This document shows positions 1 to 9,122 of a stretch of DNA of 64,000 nt, piece after piece. A model generated the notes under the pieces. It was not told where the DNA came from, ran no database searches, and was given only the letters and a program-made list of their open reading frames with translations. Position 1 is the first letter of the stretch; each line of letters begins with the position of its first letter. The position numbers and the translations under genes are program-made. The stretch lies in the NCBI RefSeq assembly GCF_000761215.1, contig NZ_CP009438.1, positions 1,520,501 through 1,584,500 on the forward strand, written 5' to 3'. Source of the DNA: Streptomyces glaucescens. Lineage in GTDB: Bacteria > Actinomycetota > Actinomycetes > Streptomycetales > Streptomycetaceae.

Positions 1-756
1 CCTGACCTCGTCGTCGGTCAGCCCCCACTCGTGCGACACGAGCAGCCCGGCGATGTCCTCGCCCGGCTCGGCCCGGCGGCGGGCGGTCAGCCGGGCGAGC
101 GCCTCCGTGATGTAGGCGTTGCTGGCGATCGCGGTCTCGGTGCCCTTGAGCATGTCGCGGGCCGCGTGCACGATCCGGTCGTCGTACTCCGTCGGCATGC
201 CCAGGAGGTCGCACATCACCGCCATCGGCAGGTACTCGGAGTACTCGTTGACCAGGTCGGCCTCGCCCCGCTCGCAGAACTCGTTGACCAGTGCCTGGGC
301 GTGCCGGTAGACGGCGCGGCGCAGGATCCGGTAGTTGATCGGCCGCATGGCGTGGGTGACCGCCCCGCGCAGCCGCCGGTGCTCGTCGCCCTCCGCGTGC
401 GAGCAGATGGGCTGCCAGGCGATGTGCGGCATCAGCGGGTGGTCGGGCTTGACCCTGCCCTCCACGAGCGGGGTCCAGATCCGGCTGTCCCGGCTGAACA
501 GCGCGGGCGTGCCCACCAGCCGCAGGTTCTCCGCGTGGCCGAGGACCACCCAGATCGGCACGTCGTCATGGAGCAGCGCGGGGGCCACCGGACCGTGCTC
601 CTCGCGCAGGTCCTCGTACAGGGAACGCAGGTCCAGCGGCCGGGGGCCGTGGAGCCGGGTCAGCGCGCCGCCGTCGAGCCCGTGCGCGGGGCAGCCGGGA
701 GGTGGGGCGAGGGCGAGGTCGTCCGTACCGGTGCGGGTGGGGATGTCTGACGTCAC
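1..756 (-). CDS. cvnE9: Cytochrome P450 of the cvn9/rar conservon, C-terminus beyond the window edge
   Basis: Haem monooxygenase, last gene of the conservon operon. The 252 visible codons cover the N-terminal half: a hydrophobic PIWVVLGHAENLRLV stretch, a substrate-loop region and the helix-C motif HRRLR (about residues 126-130) that contacts a haem propionate. The Cys-ligand loop and most of the I helix lie outside the window, so catalytic competence cannot be judged. GTG at 756 is chosen because it opens the frame directly at MTSD-like P450 N-termini; the GTPase gene ends 34 bp upstream, so co-transcription is likely. In S. coelicolor the corresponding protein is RarE (CvnE9), part of a system that restrains aerial growth and antibiotic production. 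Substrate unknown. Confidence 0.88.
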   Translation of the reverse strand, partial: MTSDIPTRTGTDDLALAPPPGCPAHGLDGGALTRLHGPRPLDLRSLYEDLREEHGPVAPALLHDDVPIWVVLGHAENLRLVGTPALFSRDSRIWTPLVEGRVKPDHPLMPHIAWQPICSHAEGDEHRRLRGAVTHAMRPINYRILRRAVYRHAQALVNEFCERGEADLVNEYSEYLPMAVMCDLLGMPTEYDDRIVHAARDMLKGTETAIASNAYITEALARLTARRRAEPGEDIAGLLVSHEWGLTDDEVR

Positions 757-790
757 GGTGTGTCGCTCTCCAGGCGTCTTGGGCCGGCCG

Positions 791-1411
791 TCAGGAGAGC
801 CGGCCGGTCAGGGCGAGGGTGTGCAGGAAGCGCATCAGGGTCATCAGGACGTCGCGGCTGGAGGCCCGGCGGCGGACGTCGCACTCGATGATGGGGACGT
901 CCGCCGCCAGGTCGAGCGCCGTGCGCAGCTGCTCCAGGGGGTAACGGGGCGCGTCCGGGAAGGCGTTGACGGCGACCACGAACGGCACGCCGCGCTCCTC
1001 CAGGCGTCCCATCACATCGAAGCTGACCTCCAGGCGGCGGGTGTCGACGAGGACGACCGCGCCGAGCGCGCCCTCGAACAGGCCGTTCCACAGGAACCAG
1101 AACCGCTCCTGGCCGGGGGTGCCGAACAGGTACAGCACCAGCTTGTCGGAGACGCTGATCCGGCCGAAGTCCATCGCCACGGTGGTGGCGGACTTGGTCT
1201 CGGAGCCGAAGTCGTCGTCGACCCCGATCCCGGCCTGCGTCATGGTCTCCTCGGTGGTCAGCGGCCGGATCTCGCTGACCGACCCGACCATGGTGGTCTT
1301 GCCGACCCCGAACCCGCCCGCGATCACGAGCTTCACGGCGGCCTGGGCCGTGTGCGGCAGCCGGTCCTCGGCGCGGGGGCCGGGAACGGTGTCAGAGCCT
1401 TTGAAGTCCAT
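791..1411 (-). CDS. cvnD9: Conservon GTPase (CvnD/RarD-type small Ras-like GTP-binding protein)
   Basis: 206-residue membrane-associated GTPase that acts with the kinase-like, roadblock and DUF742 proteins encoded just upstream. The P-loop GGFGVGKTT lies near residue 32, the G3 element reads FGTPGQERFW (GTPGQ in place of the classical DTAGQ) and the G4 region is VNAFPD, all usual for the DUF742-linked ATP/GTP-binding family. Its start overlaps the end of the DUF742 gene by 20 bp, indicating translational coupling. In S. coelicolor this family forms a eukaryote-like G-protein complex at the membrane. Assignment to conservon 9 rests on the adjacent helY/tat genes, as in S. coelicolor. Confidence 0.93.
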   Translation of the reverse strand: MDFKGSDTVPGPRAEDRLPHTAQAAVKLVIAGGFGVGKTTMVGSVSEIRPLTTEETMTQAGIGVDDDFGSETKSATTVAMDFGRISVSDKLVLYLFGTPGQERFWFLWNGLFEGALGAVVLVDTRRLEVSFDVMGRLEERGVPFVVAVNAFPDAPRYPLEQLRTALDLAADVPIIECDVRRRASSRDVLMTLMRFLHTLALTGRLS

Positions 1412-1787
1412 GCATCACCGCTTCGAGGAGGGAACGGTCAGGGAGCGCCTGCCGGACGATCGGGGCGCGCGCCTGCACCAGTCCGGCCGCCAGCAGCTCG
1501 GCGAGCAGCACGGACACCACACTGAACGGCAGTTGGAGGTAGGCGGACAGCTCGGCGCCGGAGAGCGGGGTCTCGCACAGCCGCAGCACCGCCGCCTGCT
1601 CCGGCGGCAGGGAGCCGGGGGGTTCGGCGCGCGTCACGATCAACGTCACCAGGTCGAGGCCGGCGGCACCGTCGTTCCCCTCACCGATCAGGAACAGCCG
1701 TTCGGGGTTGCGGCCCTCGCCCTCCTTGCGCGGTGCGGGATCCGGTTCCCGTCCGGGGTGGCGCCGCCGGCGTCGCGGAGGCGTCAT
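1392..1787 (-). CDS. cvnC9: DUF742 protein of the conservon (CvnC/RarC)
   Basis: 131-residue DUF742 protein. The N-terminus is Arg/Pro-rich and basic; the rest is a winged-helix-like fold with the family signature around residues 65-110 (LSGAELSAYLQLPFSVVSVL, then LLAAGLVQARAP). It overlaps cvnB by 4 bp (ATGA) and cvnD by 20 bp, so the three are probably translated as a unit. In conservons this protein bridges the sensor-like protein and the GTPase; its biochemical activity is not established. Confidence 0.93.
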   Translation of the reverse strand: MTPPRRRRRHPGREPDPAPRKEGEGRNPERLFLIGEGNDGAAGLDLVTLIVTRAEPPGSLPPEQAAVLRLCETPLSGAELSAYLQLPFSVVSVLLAELLAAGLVQARAPIVRQALPDRSLLEAVMHGLQRL

Positions 1788-2194
1788 ACGGTCTGCCCGT
1801 TCCGCCGGGGCGGACTCGTGAGGTGGGTGCCGAGCCGCACGATGAGGTCGCGCATCCGCCCGCTCATCAGCCCGGGCTCGGTGCGGATGTCGGAGAGGAC
1901 GGCGATGTAGGCGTTGTCGCCGGCGTTCATCAGGTAGAAGTAGCCGCCGTCCACCTCCATCAGCAGCAGCCGCATCTCGCCCTTCTCGCTGGCCTCGATC
2001 TCGGCGGTCAGGGCGTGGGCCAGGCTCTGCATCCCGGCGCAGGCCGCGGCGACGCGGTCGGCGGCGTCCGGGTCACCGCCGTGGCGGGCGATGCGCAGCC
2101 CGTCGGCGGACAGCACGACGATCATCTCGATGCCGAGGGTGCCGTCGACGAGATCGCGGAGCATCCAGTCGATGTTGCCTCGCTGCTGAATCAC
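1784..2194 (-). CDS. cvnB9: Roadblock/LC7-domain protein of the conservon (CvnB/RarB)
   Basis: 136-residue Roadblock/LC7 protein, a fold related to MglB and dynein light chains that typically regulates small GTPases. The visible pattern is the usual one: an N-terminal helix (LVDGTLGIEMIVVLSADGLR), the central segment ADRVAAACAGMQSLAHALT and a strand carrying GYFYLMNAGDNAYIAVL. It overlaps the kinase gene upstream and cvnC downstream by 4 bp each (ATGA junctions). By analogy with MglA/MglB it may act as GAP or scaffold for CvnD; that is inference. Confidence 0.93.
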   Translation of the reverse strand: MIQQRGNIDWMLRDLVDGTLGIEMIVVLSADGLRIARHGGDPDAADRVAAACAGMQSLAHALTAEIEASEKGEMRLLLMEVDGGYFYLMNAGDNAYIAVLSDIRTEPGLMSGRMRDLIVRLGTHLTSPPRRNGQTV

Positions 2195-3906
2195 GTGGGG
2201 TCCCCCTCGTCGCCGGCCCCGTCACGGGCCGTCTCACTCCGGTTCGGCTGGTTTTCCTTGAGCAGGTGCTGGTAGGCGGCGGGGTTGCGGGTGAACCCGG
2301 TGGGGTCACCCGGGTTGTCCTTCTTCAGCCCCTCGTAGAAGGCCTCGACCCACATGCCCGGCAGGGGCCGCTCCTCCTTCTCCGGCTCCGGTTCGGGCTC
2401 CGGCTCCGGTGCGGGCTCCGCCTCCGGCTCCGGTTCGGGGTCGGGCGTCAGCCACGGGTTGTCCCTGATCCGGTGGGCGTTCGCGGCGCGCTCGGCCGCC
2501 TCCTTCACGGCCTGGTCCCAGGCCGCCTCGTCGATCAGCTGCTGGGTGAGCGAGGTCTTCACCCGGCTGCGGCGCTGCGGCAGGCCGTTCTCCGTCCACT
2601 CGGTGACCACGGGGACGTCGTCCTCCATGGACACCGTGGCGGGGATCTTCGGGTTGGTGGGGCGACGGACCTTGGGCTTGCGCTTGGGTCCCTCGACCGA
2701 GCCGGGCGGGCGCGGGGCCACGGACTGGGCGCCGATCCCGTGCGGCACGAAGCCGAGCACGCCGGGCTCGTCGGTCATCATGATCCGCGGCACCACGAGC
2801 ACCGCCCGCAGACCGCCGTACGCCGAGGAGCGCAGCGAGATCTGCATGTCGTACTGCCTGCACAGCCGGCCGACGACGGCGAAGCCCAGCCGCGGCACGT
2901 CCTCGATGACCTCCAGGTCGGTGCCTTCCGCGGCCATGGCCATCAGTTCCTCGAGGCGCTCGCGGGATTCCTCGTTGAGCGGGGGGCCGCAGTCCTCGAT
3001 CTCGATGGCGACGCCGTACTGCACCTCGTGCGCGGAGACGTGCACCTGGGTCTGCGGCGGCGAGTAACGGGTGGCGTTGTCGAGGAGTTCGGCGCAGGCG
3101 TGGATGACCGGCTCGACCGAGATGCCCCTGATGTTGACCTTGGCGATGGCCTCCAGCTCGATGCGCTTGTACTCGAGGATCCGGGACATGGCGCCGCGCA
3201 GCACGCTGTACAGCGCCACGGGCAGCGGCCACTGACGGCCCGGCCGGCCGCCGCCGAGGACGGACACCGAGTCGGCGAGCCGGCCGATCAGGGCGTTGCC
3301 GTGGTCGATGCGCAGCAGGTCCTGGAAGACCTCGTGGTTGCGGCCGTGGTCCTCCTCCATCTCGCGGAGTTCCTTGGCCTGCTGGTGGACGATGGCCTGC
3401 ACCCGCTGGGCGACGTGGACGAAGGACTGCTGGGCACCCGAGCGCTGGGTGACCTCGCTCTCCACCGCCTTCAGCACCGCCTGCAGCAGGTCGGTGTGCG
3501 GTCTGCGCAGGTCGCGGCAGGCGGGCTCGGTCCTGACCAGGCGTTCCAGCACCTCCCGGGTCGGGAGGCCGCCGCGCAGCAGCCGGATCGAGCGGGGCAG
3601 TGCCTCCTTGGTCATGCGGCCGATGAGCTGGTCCTGTTCGGCGAGGAGCTGCTCCAGGTACGCGCCGCGCCGGGCCTGTTCGGCCTGCCGGCGGTGGAAG
3701 GCGCGGTCGCGCCGGGCGGCTTCGGCGGCCGTCACGAGGACCAGCAGGGTGGCGATGCCGCCGACCAGTCCGACCGCGAGCCGGGCGGGGTGCGCCACCA
3801 CGGCGACGGCGGCCCCGGTCGCCGCCGCCATGACTATGGCCGGCGGCAACAGCACACGGCCGTAAGGGAGTTCGCGTGGACCGGGCGGGGTCTGAACACT
3901 CACCAT
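2191..3906 (-). CDS. cvnA9: Conservon sensor kinase-like membrane protein (CvnA/RarA)
   Basis: 571-residue protein with two N-terminal hydrophobic segments (about residues 18-60), a coiled region, an atypical dimerisation/phosphoacceptor region (RIDHGNALIGRLADSV, near residue 205) and a HATPase_c domain with the N-box ELLDNATRYSPP (near 275) and a weak G1 box (EDCGPPL). The C-terminal quarter is low-complexity, including a Pro-Glu tract at about 2385-2440. It heads the operon and overlaps cvnB by 4 bp. Like other conservon kinases it has no cognate response regulator beside it; output is thought to pass through the roadblock protein and GTPase. ATG at 3906 is the only sensible start. Confidence 0.92.
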   Translation of the reverse strand: MVSVQTPPGPRELPYGRVLLPPAIVMAAATGAAVAVVAHPARLAVGLVGGIATLLVLVTAAEAARRDRAFHRRQAEQARRGAYLEQLLAEQDQLIGRMTKEALPRSIRLLRGGLPTREVLERLVRTEPACRDLRRPHTDLLQAVLKAVESEVTQRSGAQQSFVHVAQRVQAIVHQQAKELREMEEDHGRNHEVFQDLLRIDHGNALIGRLADSVSVLGGGRPGRQWPLPVALYSVLRGAMSRILEYKRIELEAIAKVNIRGISVEPVIHACAELLDNATRYSPPQTQVHVSAHEVQYGVAIEIEDCGPPLNEESRERLEELMAMAAEGTDLEVIEDVPRLGFAVVGRLCRQYDMQISLRSSAYGGLRAVLVVPRIMMTDEPGVLGFVPHGIGAQSVAPRPPGSVEGPKRKPKVRRPTNPKIPATVSMEDDVPVVTEWTENGLPQRRSRVKTSLTQQLIDEAAWDQAVKEAAERAANAHRIRDNPWLTPDPEPEPEAEPAPEPEPEPEPEKEERPLPGMWVEAFYEGLKKDNPGDPTGFTRNPAAYQHLLKENQPNRSETARDGAGDEGDPT

Positions 3907-4310
3907 GTGGGGCCTTCGAAGCGAATCGGCGGGGAGTCGGGCGAGCTTGCGAGGGGAAGAGTCATGGAAATGTCCGGCTGTTCGGGACGATGGGGAACAA
4001 GCGCACGAATCCAGTGCAACTCGGTGCGCCGCGGGCGAGCCTAGTCCGGCCGGATCATCGCCGTGTCATATTCGGCGACCGCCTGAAACGGGCCGCGGTC
4101 ACGGGGTACGCTCGGCTCCATTTGCACGGACCGAGATCATCCGAGCACACCACGTCACATCGCGCGGGCACACGAAAGCCGTCCACCCGAAGGGGTGAAC
4201 GGCTCATGTGCCGGAGCGACAACCGGGTCGAGAGGCGCGGGCCGTGTCGCGACGCAGCCCCGCCGCGCGGACGGCGGCGGCCGGGCGCTTCCCGCCCGCG
4301 CCCGGGGCGG
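3907..4310. other. Intergenic stretch upstream of the conservon and downstream of helY
   Basis: 404 bp without a supportable gene. It holds the presumed promoter and leader of the conservon operon, which reads leftwards, and near its right end a hairpin that may end helY transcription. I could not assign -35/-10 elements with confidence; short open frames here have no family likeness. Confidence 0.6.
4281..4305 (-). terminator. Hairpin downstream of helY
   Basis: Arms CCGGGCGC and GCGCCCGG (8 bp perfect) with a 9-nt loop, starting 6 bp beyond the helY stop codon. There is no U-tract, which is common for Streptomyces terminators. Confidence 0.5.
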
Positions 4311-7118
4311 TCAGCCCACCGACGAGTAGGCGACAACCCCTCGCAGCAGCCCCTCGACCGCCTTGCGCGCGGCCTTGGGCACGGTGGACCCCTCCGCGGG
4401 CGCCGCCGCCTGGATCTGCCCCAGCACGTCGATCACCTGCTTGCACCACCGCACGAAGTCCCCGGCCGGCATCTCCGCCTCGCGCAGCACCTCGTCGAGG
4501 CCCTTGCCGGAGGCCCACATGTACGCGGCCCAGGCGAACCCGAGATCGGGCTCGCGCTGCCCGACGCCCTCGGTCTGGCTGATGCGGTAGTCCTCCTCCA
4601 GGGCGTCCAGCCGTCCCCAGATCCGCACCATCTCGCCGAGCGCGGCCTTCGCGTTGCCGGACGGCAGCTTCGGCGCGAGCGCGTCGTCGCCGACCCGCGC
4701 CTCGTACACCAACGCCGAGACGCACGCGGCGAGTTCCGCCGGGCCCAGGCCCTCCCAGACGCCGGCCCGCAGGCACTCGCTGGCCAGCAGGTCGAGTTCA
4801 CCGTAGAGCCGGGCGAGCCGCCTGCCGTGCTCGGTGACCTCGTCGTCGCGCAGGTAGTCGAGCTCGGTCAGCAGCGCCACGATCCGGTCGAAGGTGCGCG
4901 CGATGGTGTTCGTCCGCCCCTCGATGCGGCGTTCCAGCTGCTTGGTGTCCCGCAGCAGCCGGTGGTACCGCTCGGCCCAGCGGGCGTGGTCCTCGCGGTC
5001 GTTGCAGCCGTGGCACGGGTGCGCCCGCAGGGCCGCCCGCAGCCGGGCGATCTCCCGGTCGTCGGCGGCCTCGGAGCGCCGCTTGCGGTGCCGCTCGGGC
5101 GTAATGTGCCCGGCCTTGGTGCGCAGCGCGGACGCCAGGTCCCGGCGGGACTGCGGGGAGCGGGGGTTGAAGGACTTCGGGATGCGCATCCGCTCCAGCG
5201 GCTCCACCGGGACCGGGAAGTCGATCGCCGCCAGCCGCTTGACCTGCCGCTCGGCGGTGAGCACCAGCGGGCGCGGCCCGTCGTGGTGCTCCAGTCCGCG
5301 GTGGCCGTTGGAGCGCCCGGCGGGCAGGCCCGGGTCGAGCACCAGCGCCAGCCCGGCGTACTTGCCGGTCGGCACGTGGATGACGTCACCGGGCTTCAGC
5401 CGCTCCAGCGCCACGGCGGCCTCGGCCCGCCGCTGCGACGCGCCCTGCCGCGCCAGCTCGGTCTCGCGGTCCTTCAGCTCGCGCCGCAGTCGCGCGTACT
5501 CCTCGAAGTCGCCGAGGTGGCAGGTCATGGAGCTCTTGTAGCCCTCCAGGCCCTCCTCGTTGCGCTGCACCTGACGGGAGATGCCGACGACCGACTTGTC
5601 GGCCTGGAACTGGGCGAACGAGGTCTCCAGCAGCTCACGCGAGCGGTGCCGCCCGAACTGCTCGACCAGGTTGACCGCCATGTTGTACGACGGCTTGAAG
5701 CTGGAGCGCAGCGGATAGGTGCGGGTGCCCGCGAGTCCGGCCAGGTGCTCGGGGCTCATCCCGCGCTGCCACAGCACCACGGCGTGGCCCTCGACGTCGA
5801 TGCCGCGCCGTCCGGCCCGGCCGGTCAGCTGGGTGTACTCACCGGGGGTGATGTCGGCGTGCTGCTCGCCGTTCCACTTGACCAGCTTCTCCAGCACCAC
5901 CGAGCGGGCCGGCATGTTGATGCCCAGCGCCAGCGTCTCGGTGGCGAAGACCGCCTTCACCAGCCCGCGGACGAACAGCTCCTCGACGACCTCCTTGAAG
6001 GTCGGCAGCATGCCCGCGTGGTGGGCGGCGATCCCGCGCTCCAGGCCCTCCAGCCACTCGTAGTAGCCGAGCACGTGCAGGTCCTCGCGCGGGATGGAGG
6101 CGGTGCGCTCCTCCACGAGCGCCCGCACCCGGTGGCGCGCCTCCTCGTCGTTGAGCCGCAGTCCCGCGTACAGGCACTGCTGGACGGCGGCCTCGCAGGC
6201 GGCGCGGCTGAAGATGAAGGTGATCGCGGGGAGCAGCCCCTCGGCGTCCAGCCGCTCGATCACCTCGGGACGGCTCGGCGTCCAGACGCGCGAGCGCTGG
6301 CGGCGCTCCCGCTCCCGGTCGGCCTCGCGCATCGCCCGGCCGCGCCGGCGGTCCGGGAAGGACGGCCGGCTCGCCTCCATGCGCGCCATGCGGGTGAGGT
6401 CGGGGTTGACGGCCTTCTTGTGGCCCTCGCCCTCCTCGAACAGGTCGTACATCCGCCGCCCGGCGAGCACGTGCTGGAACAGCGGCACGGGCCGGTGCTC
6501 GGAGACGATCACCTCGGTGTCGCCGCGCACGGTGTCCAGCCAGTCGCCGAACTCCTCCGCGTTGGAGACGGTCGCCGACAGCGACACCAGCGTCACGGAC
6601 TCGGGCAGGTGGATGATCACCTCTTCCCAGACCGCGCCGCGGAAGCGGTCGGAGAGGTAGTGCACCTCGTCCATGACCACGTAGCCGAGGCCCAGGAGGG
6701 TCTGCGAGCCCGCGTACAGCATGTTCCGCAGCACCTCGGTGGTCATCACGACCACCGGGGCGTCGGAGTTGACGCTGTTGTCGCCGGTCAGCAGGCCGAC
6801 CTTCGCGGTGCCGTAACGTCGGCACAGGTCGTTGTACTTCTGGTTCGACAGCGCCTTGATGGGGGTCGTGTAGAAGCACTTCTTGCCCTGCTGGAGGGCG
6901 AGGTGGACGGCGAACTCGCCCACGATCGTCTTGCCGGAGCCGGTGGGTGCCGCGACCAGCACGCCCTTTCCCGCCTCCAGGGCCCGGCACGCCTCGATCT
7001 GGAAGGGGTCGAGGCCGAAGTCGTACATCTCGCGGAAGGACGCGAGCGCGGTGGCCTGCTCGGCTGCCCGCCTGCGGGCTGCCGCGTACCGCTCGGCCGG
7101 TGAGAGGTCCTGTGTCAT
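4311..7118 (-). CDS. helY: Ski2/Mtr4-like DEAD/DEAH-box helicase (HelY family)
   Basis: 935-residue superfamily 2 RNA/DNA helicase related to yeast Ski2 and Mtr4 and to M. tuberculosis HelY. Visible motifs: Walker A APTGSGKT (57-64), Ia TTPIKALSNQKY, motif II DEVH (150-153), motif III LSATVSN, and motif VI QLTGRAGRRGID. The C-terminal third contains an HPCHGCNDREDHA cysteine/histidine patch and a DSHCT-like helical domain. An in-frame ATG 45 bp further upstream (7163) is possible, but the conserved MTQDLSPAERYAAARR start at 7118 fits relatives. Its neighbours (lipid kinase, tatCA, pafCB) are syntenic in mycobacteria. Cellular substrate unknown, probably RNA processing. Confidence 0.93.
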   Translation of the reverse strand: MTQDLSPAERYAAARRRAAEQATALASFREMYDFGLDPFQIEACRALEAGKGVLVAAPTGSGKTIVGEFAVHLALQQGKKCFYTTPIKALSNQKYNDLCRRYGTAKVGLLTGDNSVNSDAPVVVMTTEVLRNMLYAGSQTLLGLGYVVMDEVHYLSDRFRGAVWEEVIIHLPESVTLVSLSATVSNAEEFGDWLDTVRGDTEVIVSEHRPVPLFQHVLAGRRMYDLFEEGEGHKKAVNPDLTRMARMEASRPSFPDRRRGRAMREADRERERRQRSRVWTPSRPEVIERLDAEGLLPAITFIFSRAACEAAVQQCLYAGLRLNDEEARHRVRALVEERTASIPREDLHVLGYYEWLEGLERGIAAHHAGMLPTFKEVVEELFVRGLVKAVFATETLALGINMPARSVVLEKLVKWNGEQHADITPGEYTQLTGRAGRRGIDVEGHAVVLWQRGMSPEHLAGLAGTRTYPLRSSFKPSYNMAVNLVEQFGRHRSRELLETSFAQFQADKSVVGISRQVQRNEEGLEGYKSSMTCHLGDFEEYARLRRELKDRETELARQGASQRRAEAAVALERLKPGDVIHVPTGKYAGLALVLDPGLPAGRSNGHRGLEHHDGPRPLVLTAERQVKRLAAIDFPVPVEPLERMRIPKSFNPRSPQSRRDLASALRTKAGHITPERHRKRRSEAADDREIARLRAALRAHPCHGCNDREDHARWAERYHRLLRDTKQLERRIEGRTNTIARTFDRIVALLTELDYLRDDEVTEHGRRLARLYGELDLLASECLRAGVWEGLGPAELAACVSALVYEARVGDDALAPKLPSGNAKAALGEMVRIWGRLDALEEDYRISQTEGVGQREPDLGFAWAAYMWASGKGLDEVLREAEMPAGDFVRWCKQVIDVLGQIQAAAPAEGSTVPKAARKAVEGLLRGVVAYSSVG

Positions 7119-7203
7119 CGTGCTTTCGAGCGTACCGGGCCGCACTGACAACAGGACGATCATTATCCGGAGCCGATCCTGTGAATTCGGTGATACCCCC
7201 AGC

Positions 7204-8094
7204 TCAGGGGCCCACCACCCGGACCGCGGCGGGAACGCAGCGCGCGGTCAGCGGCAGCGCTCCCAGCGGTTCGCCGTCCGCGTAGCCGGTGATGCCCTCC
7301 GCCGCGATCTCGACCTTCGCCGCCCGGTGCACGGTGACCTTGGGGTGGTCGACGTGCCCGCCCCGGTACACGGCCGGGAAGACCCGCAGCAGCGTCCGCC
7401 GGGAGCAGTCCCCGACGACGGTGACGTCGAAGAGCCCGTCGGTCAGGTCCGCCCCGGGACAGATGCGCATCCCGCCCCCGTAGGAGGATCCGTTGCCGAC
7501 CGCCACCAGCGTCGCCTCGACCTCGTGCACGGCGCCGTCGTCGAAGGTGATCCGGTACGGGAACGGCCGGAACGCGGCCAGCTCGGCGAGCATCGCCAGG
7601 TCGTACTTGAGGCGGCCCGCGGGCCGGCGCATCCGGTTGCCCCGGTCGTTGACCCGGGAGTCGAAGCCGGAGGCGAGGACGGTGCCGAACCAGCGGTCCC
7701 CGACCCGGCCGAGGTCGATGTCGCGCAGCCGGCCGCCCTTGAGCGCGTCGGCGATCAGCCGGCCGGCGGCGGCCGGGCTGCGCACGGGCAGGCCGAGGGC
7801 GCGGGCGAAGTCGTCCCCGGTGCCGACGGCGACCAGGCCGAGCGGGGTGCCGGTGCCGGCGACGGCCTGGAGCGCCAGGCCCGCCATGCCGTCCCCGCCG
7901 ACGGCGATCAGCGCGCCGGTGCCCGCGGCGACGGCGGCACGCGCACGACTGAGGGCGTCCTCGGCGTTCTCGCCGAGGACCGTCCGTACCGAGAAGCCGG
8001 CCTCCCGCAACGCGGAAGCGGCCGGCTGCGCCGCGCGGGCGCCCCGGCCGCGGCCCGCGGTGGGATTGACGAAGAGAGTGATCTCACAGGTCAC
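7204..8094 (-). CDS. Diacylglycerol/lipid kinase family protein
   Basis: 296-residue protein of the DagK/YegS catalytic-domain family, which phosphorylates diacylglycerol or related lipids, or sphingosine-like substrates. The ATP-binding N-terminal domain shows NPTAGRGRG (residues 10-18), AVGGDGMAGLALQA and VGTGDDFARALGLP; GGDGM replaces the commoner GGDGT. The C-terminal beta-sandwich contains YGGGMRICPGADLTDGLFDV, typical of the family. It lies between helY and tatC on the same strand with short gaps (85 and 30 bp), so a long operon is plausible. Substrate cannot be read from sequence. Confidence 0.88.
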   Translation of the reverse strand: MTCEITLFVNPTAGRGRGARAAQPAASALREAGFSVRTVLGENAEDALSRARAAVAAGTGALIAVGGDGMAGLALQAVAGTGTPLGLVAVGTGDDFARALGLPVRSPAAAGRLIADALKGGRLRDIDLGRVGDRWFGTVLASGFDSRVNDRGNRMRRPAGRLKYDLAMLAELAAFRPFPYRITFDDGAVHEVEATLVAVGNGSSYGGGMRICPGADLTDGLFDVTVVGDCSRRTLLRVFPAVYRGGHVDHPKVTVHRAAKVEIAAEGITGYADGEPLGALPLTARCVPAAVRVVGP

Positions 8095-8124
8095 GAAGCG
8101 ACCCTATGAGCTGGGCGGGGGTCC

Positions 8125-9075
8125 TCAGGTCACGTCGTCATAACCGTTGACCCGGTCCCTGGTCGCCTGCTCGGGCAGCGCGGGGGCGGCGGCGACCGCC
8201 TCGACCTCGCCGATGTCCTCGGGGGTCAGGTCCAGCTCGGAGGCCTCGTCGTCGGCGGGGCCCAGGGCCTCGCGGCGCCGGCGACGGGCGTCGTTGACGA
8301 GCGAGAACCCGACCGCGGCGAAGTACAGGACCCAGATCGGACCGGCGAGCCCGAGCATGGAGACCGGGTCGGTGCTGGGGGTGGCGATGGCCGCGAAGAC
8401 CGTGATGCCCATGATCATGCCGCGCCACCAGCCGGCCATCCGCTTGCCGGAGATGGCGCCGGTGAGGTTGAGCATGACCAGCAGCAGCGGCAGTTCGAAG
8501 GAGAGGCCGAAGACGACGACCATGCGGGTCACGAGGTCGAGCAGGTCGTCCAGCGGCAGCAGGTTGTCCACGCCGAACGGGGTGAACTCGATCAGTACCT
8601 CGGCGGTGGTGGGCAGCAGCTTGTAGGCGAAGAACGCACCGCCCAGGAAGAGCGGGAAGCCCGTGCCGACGAACGCGTACGCGTACTTCTTCTCGTGCTT
8701 GTGCAGACCGGGCGCGACGAACGCCCACAGCTGGTACAGCCAGATCGGCGCGGCCAGGACGACACCGGCCATCAGGGACACCTTCAGCGCGAGCGTGAAC
8801 GGTGTGAGCAGGCCGTTGATCGTGATGTTCGCGCACGGATCGGCGTTCTCGCCGGCCTTCGCCAGTTCCTCGAAGGTCTGCTCGCAGCCGACCGACTCCA
8901 GGATCGGCTCGGTGAAGAAGTTGATGATGTCGTTGTAGAAGAAGGCGGCGACGACCGTGACGGCCACGATCGCCAGCAGTGCCTTCGCGAGCCGGTTGCG
9001 GAGCTCACGGAGGTGCTCCGCGAGGGGCATCCGCCCCTCGGGATCCTTCTCCTTCTTGCGGGCAGACTTCAGCAA
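8125..9075 (-). CDS. tatC: Twin-arginine translocase subunit TatC
   Basis: 316-residue polytopic membrane protein, the receptor that binds twin-arginine signal peptides. It begins with the conserved cytoplasmic PLAEHLRELRNRLAKALLAI and has six predicted membrane spans, including AFVGTGFPLFLGGAFFAY and the conserved FELPLLLVMLNLTGAI. A non-conserved, Glu-rich cytosolic tail (about residues 268-316) is longer than in E. coli TatC, as is usual in actinomycetes. It follows tatA by 47 bp in the same direction; tatB is not in this cluster. Confidence 0.96.
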   Translation of the reverse strand: MLKSARKKEKDPEGRMPLAEHLRELRNRLAKALLAIVAVTVVAAFFYNDIINFFTEPILESVGCEQTFEELAKAGENADPCANITINGLLTPFTLALKVSLMAGVVLAAPIWLYQLWAFVAPGLHKHEKKYAYAFVGTGFPLFLGGAFFAYKLLPTTAEVLIEFTPFGVDNLLPLDDLLDLVTRMVVVFGLSFELPLLLVMLNLTGAISGKRMAGWWRGMIMGITVFAAIATPSTDPVSMLGLAGPIWVLYFAAVGFSLVNDARRRRREALGPADDEASELDLTPEDIGEVEAVAAAPALPEQATRDRVNGYDDVT

Positions 9076-9122
9076 CCCACGTTCCCATCTCGTGCGGCGG
9101 GCCGGAGGTCACCGGCCCTGCG

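Noticed and set aside
4055..4336. A short minus-strand frame (93 codons) between helY and the conservon
   Set aside because: It spans the helY stop and terminator hairpin and has no ribosome site or recognisable domain.
3876..7103. A 1075-codon open frame on the plus strand opposite helY
   Set aside because: Composition is what an antisense frame of high-GC coding DNA gives (Arg/Gly/His/Ala-rich, no domain), and helY on the other strand has all helicase motifs. The same applies to long plus-strand frames opposite metH (34043-37681), dop, arc and glgX.
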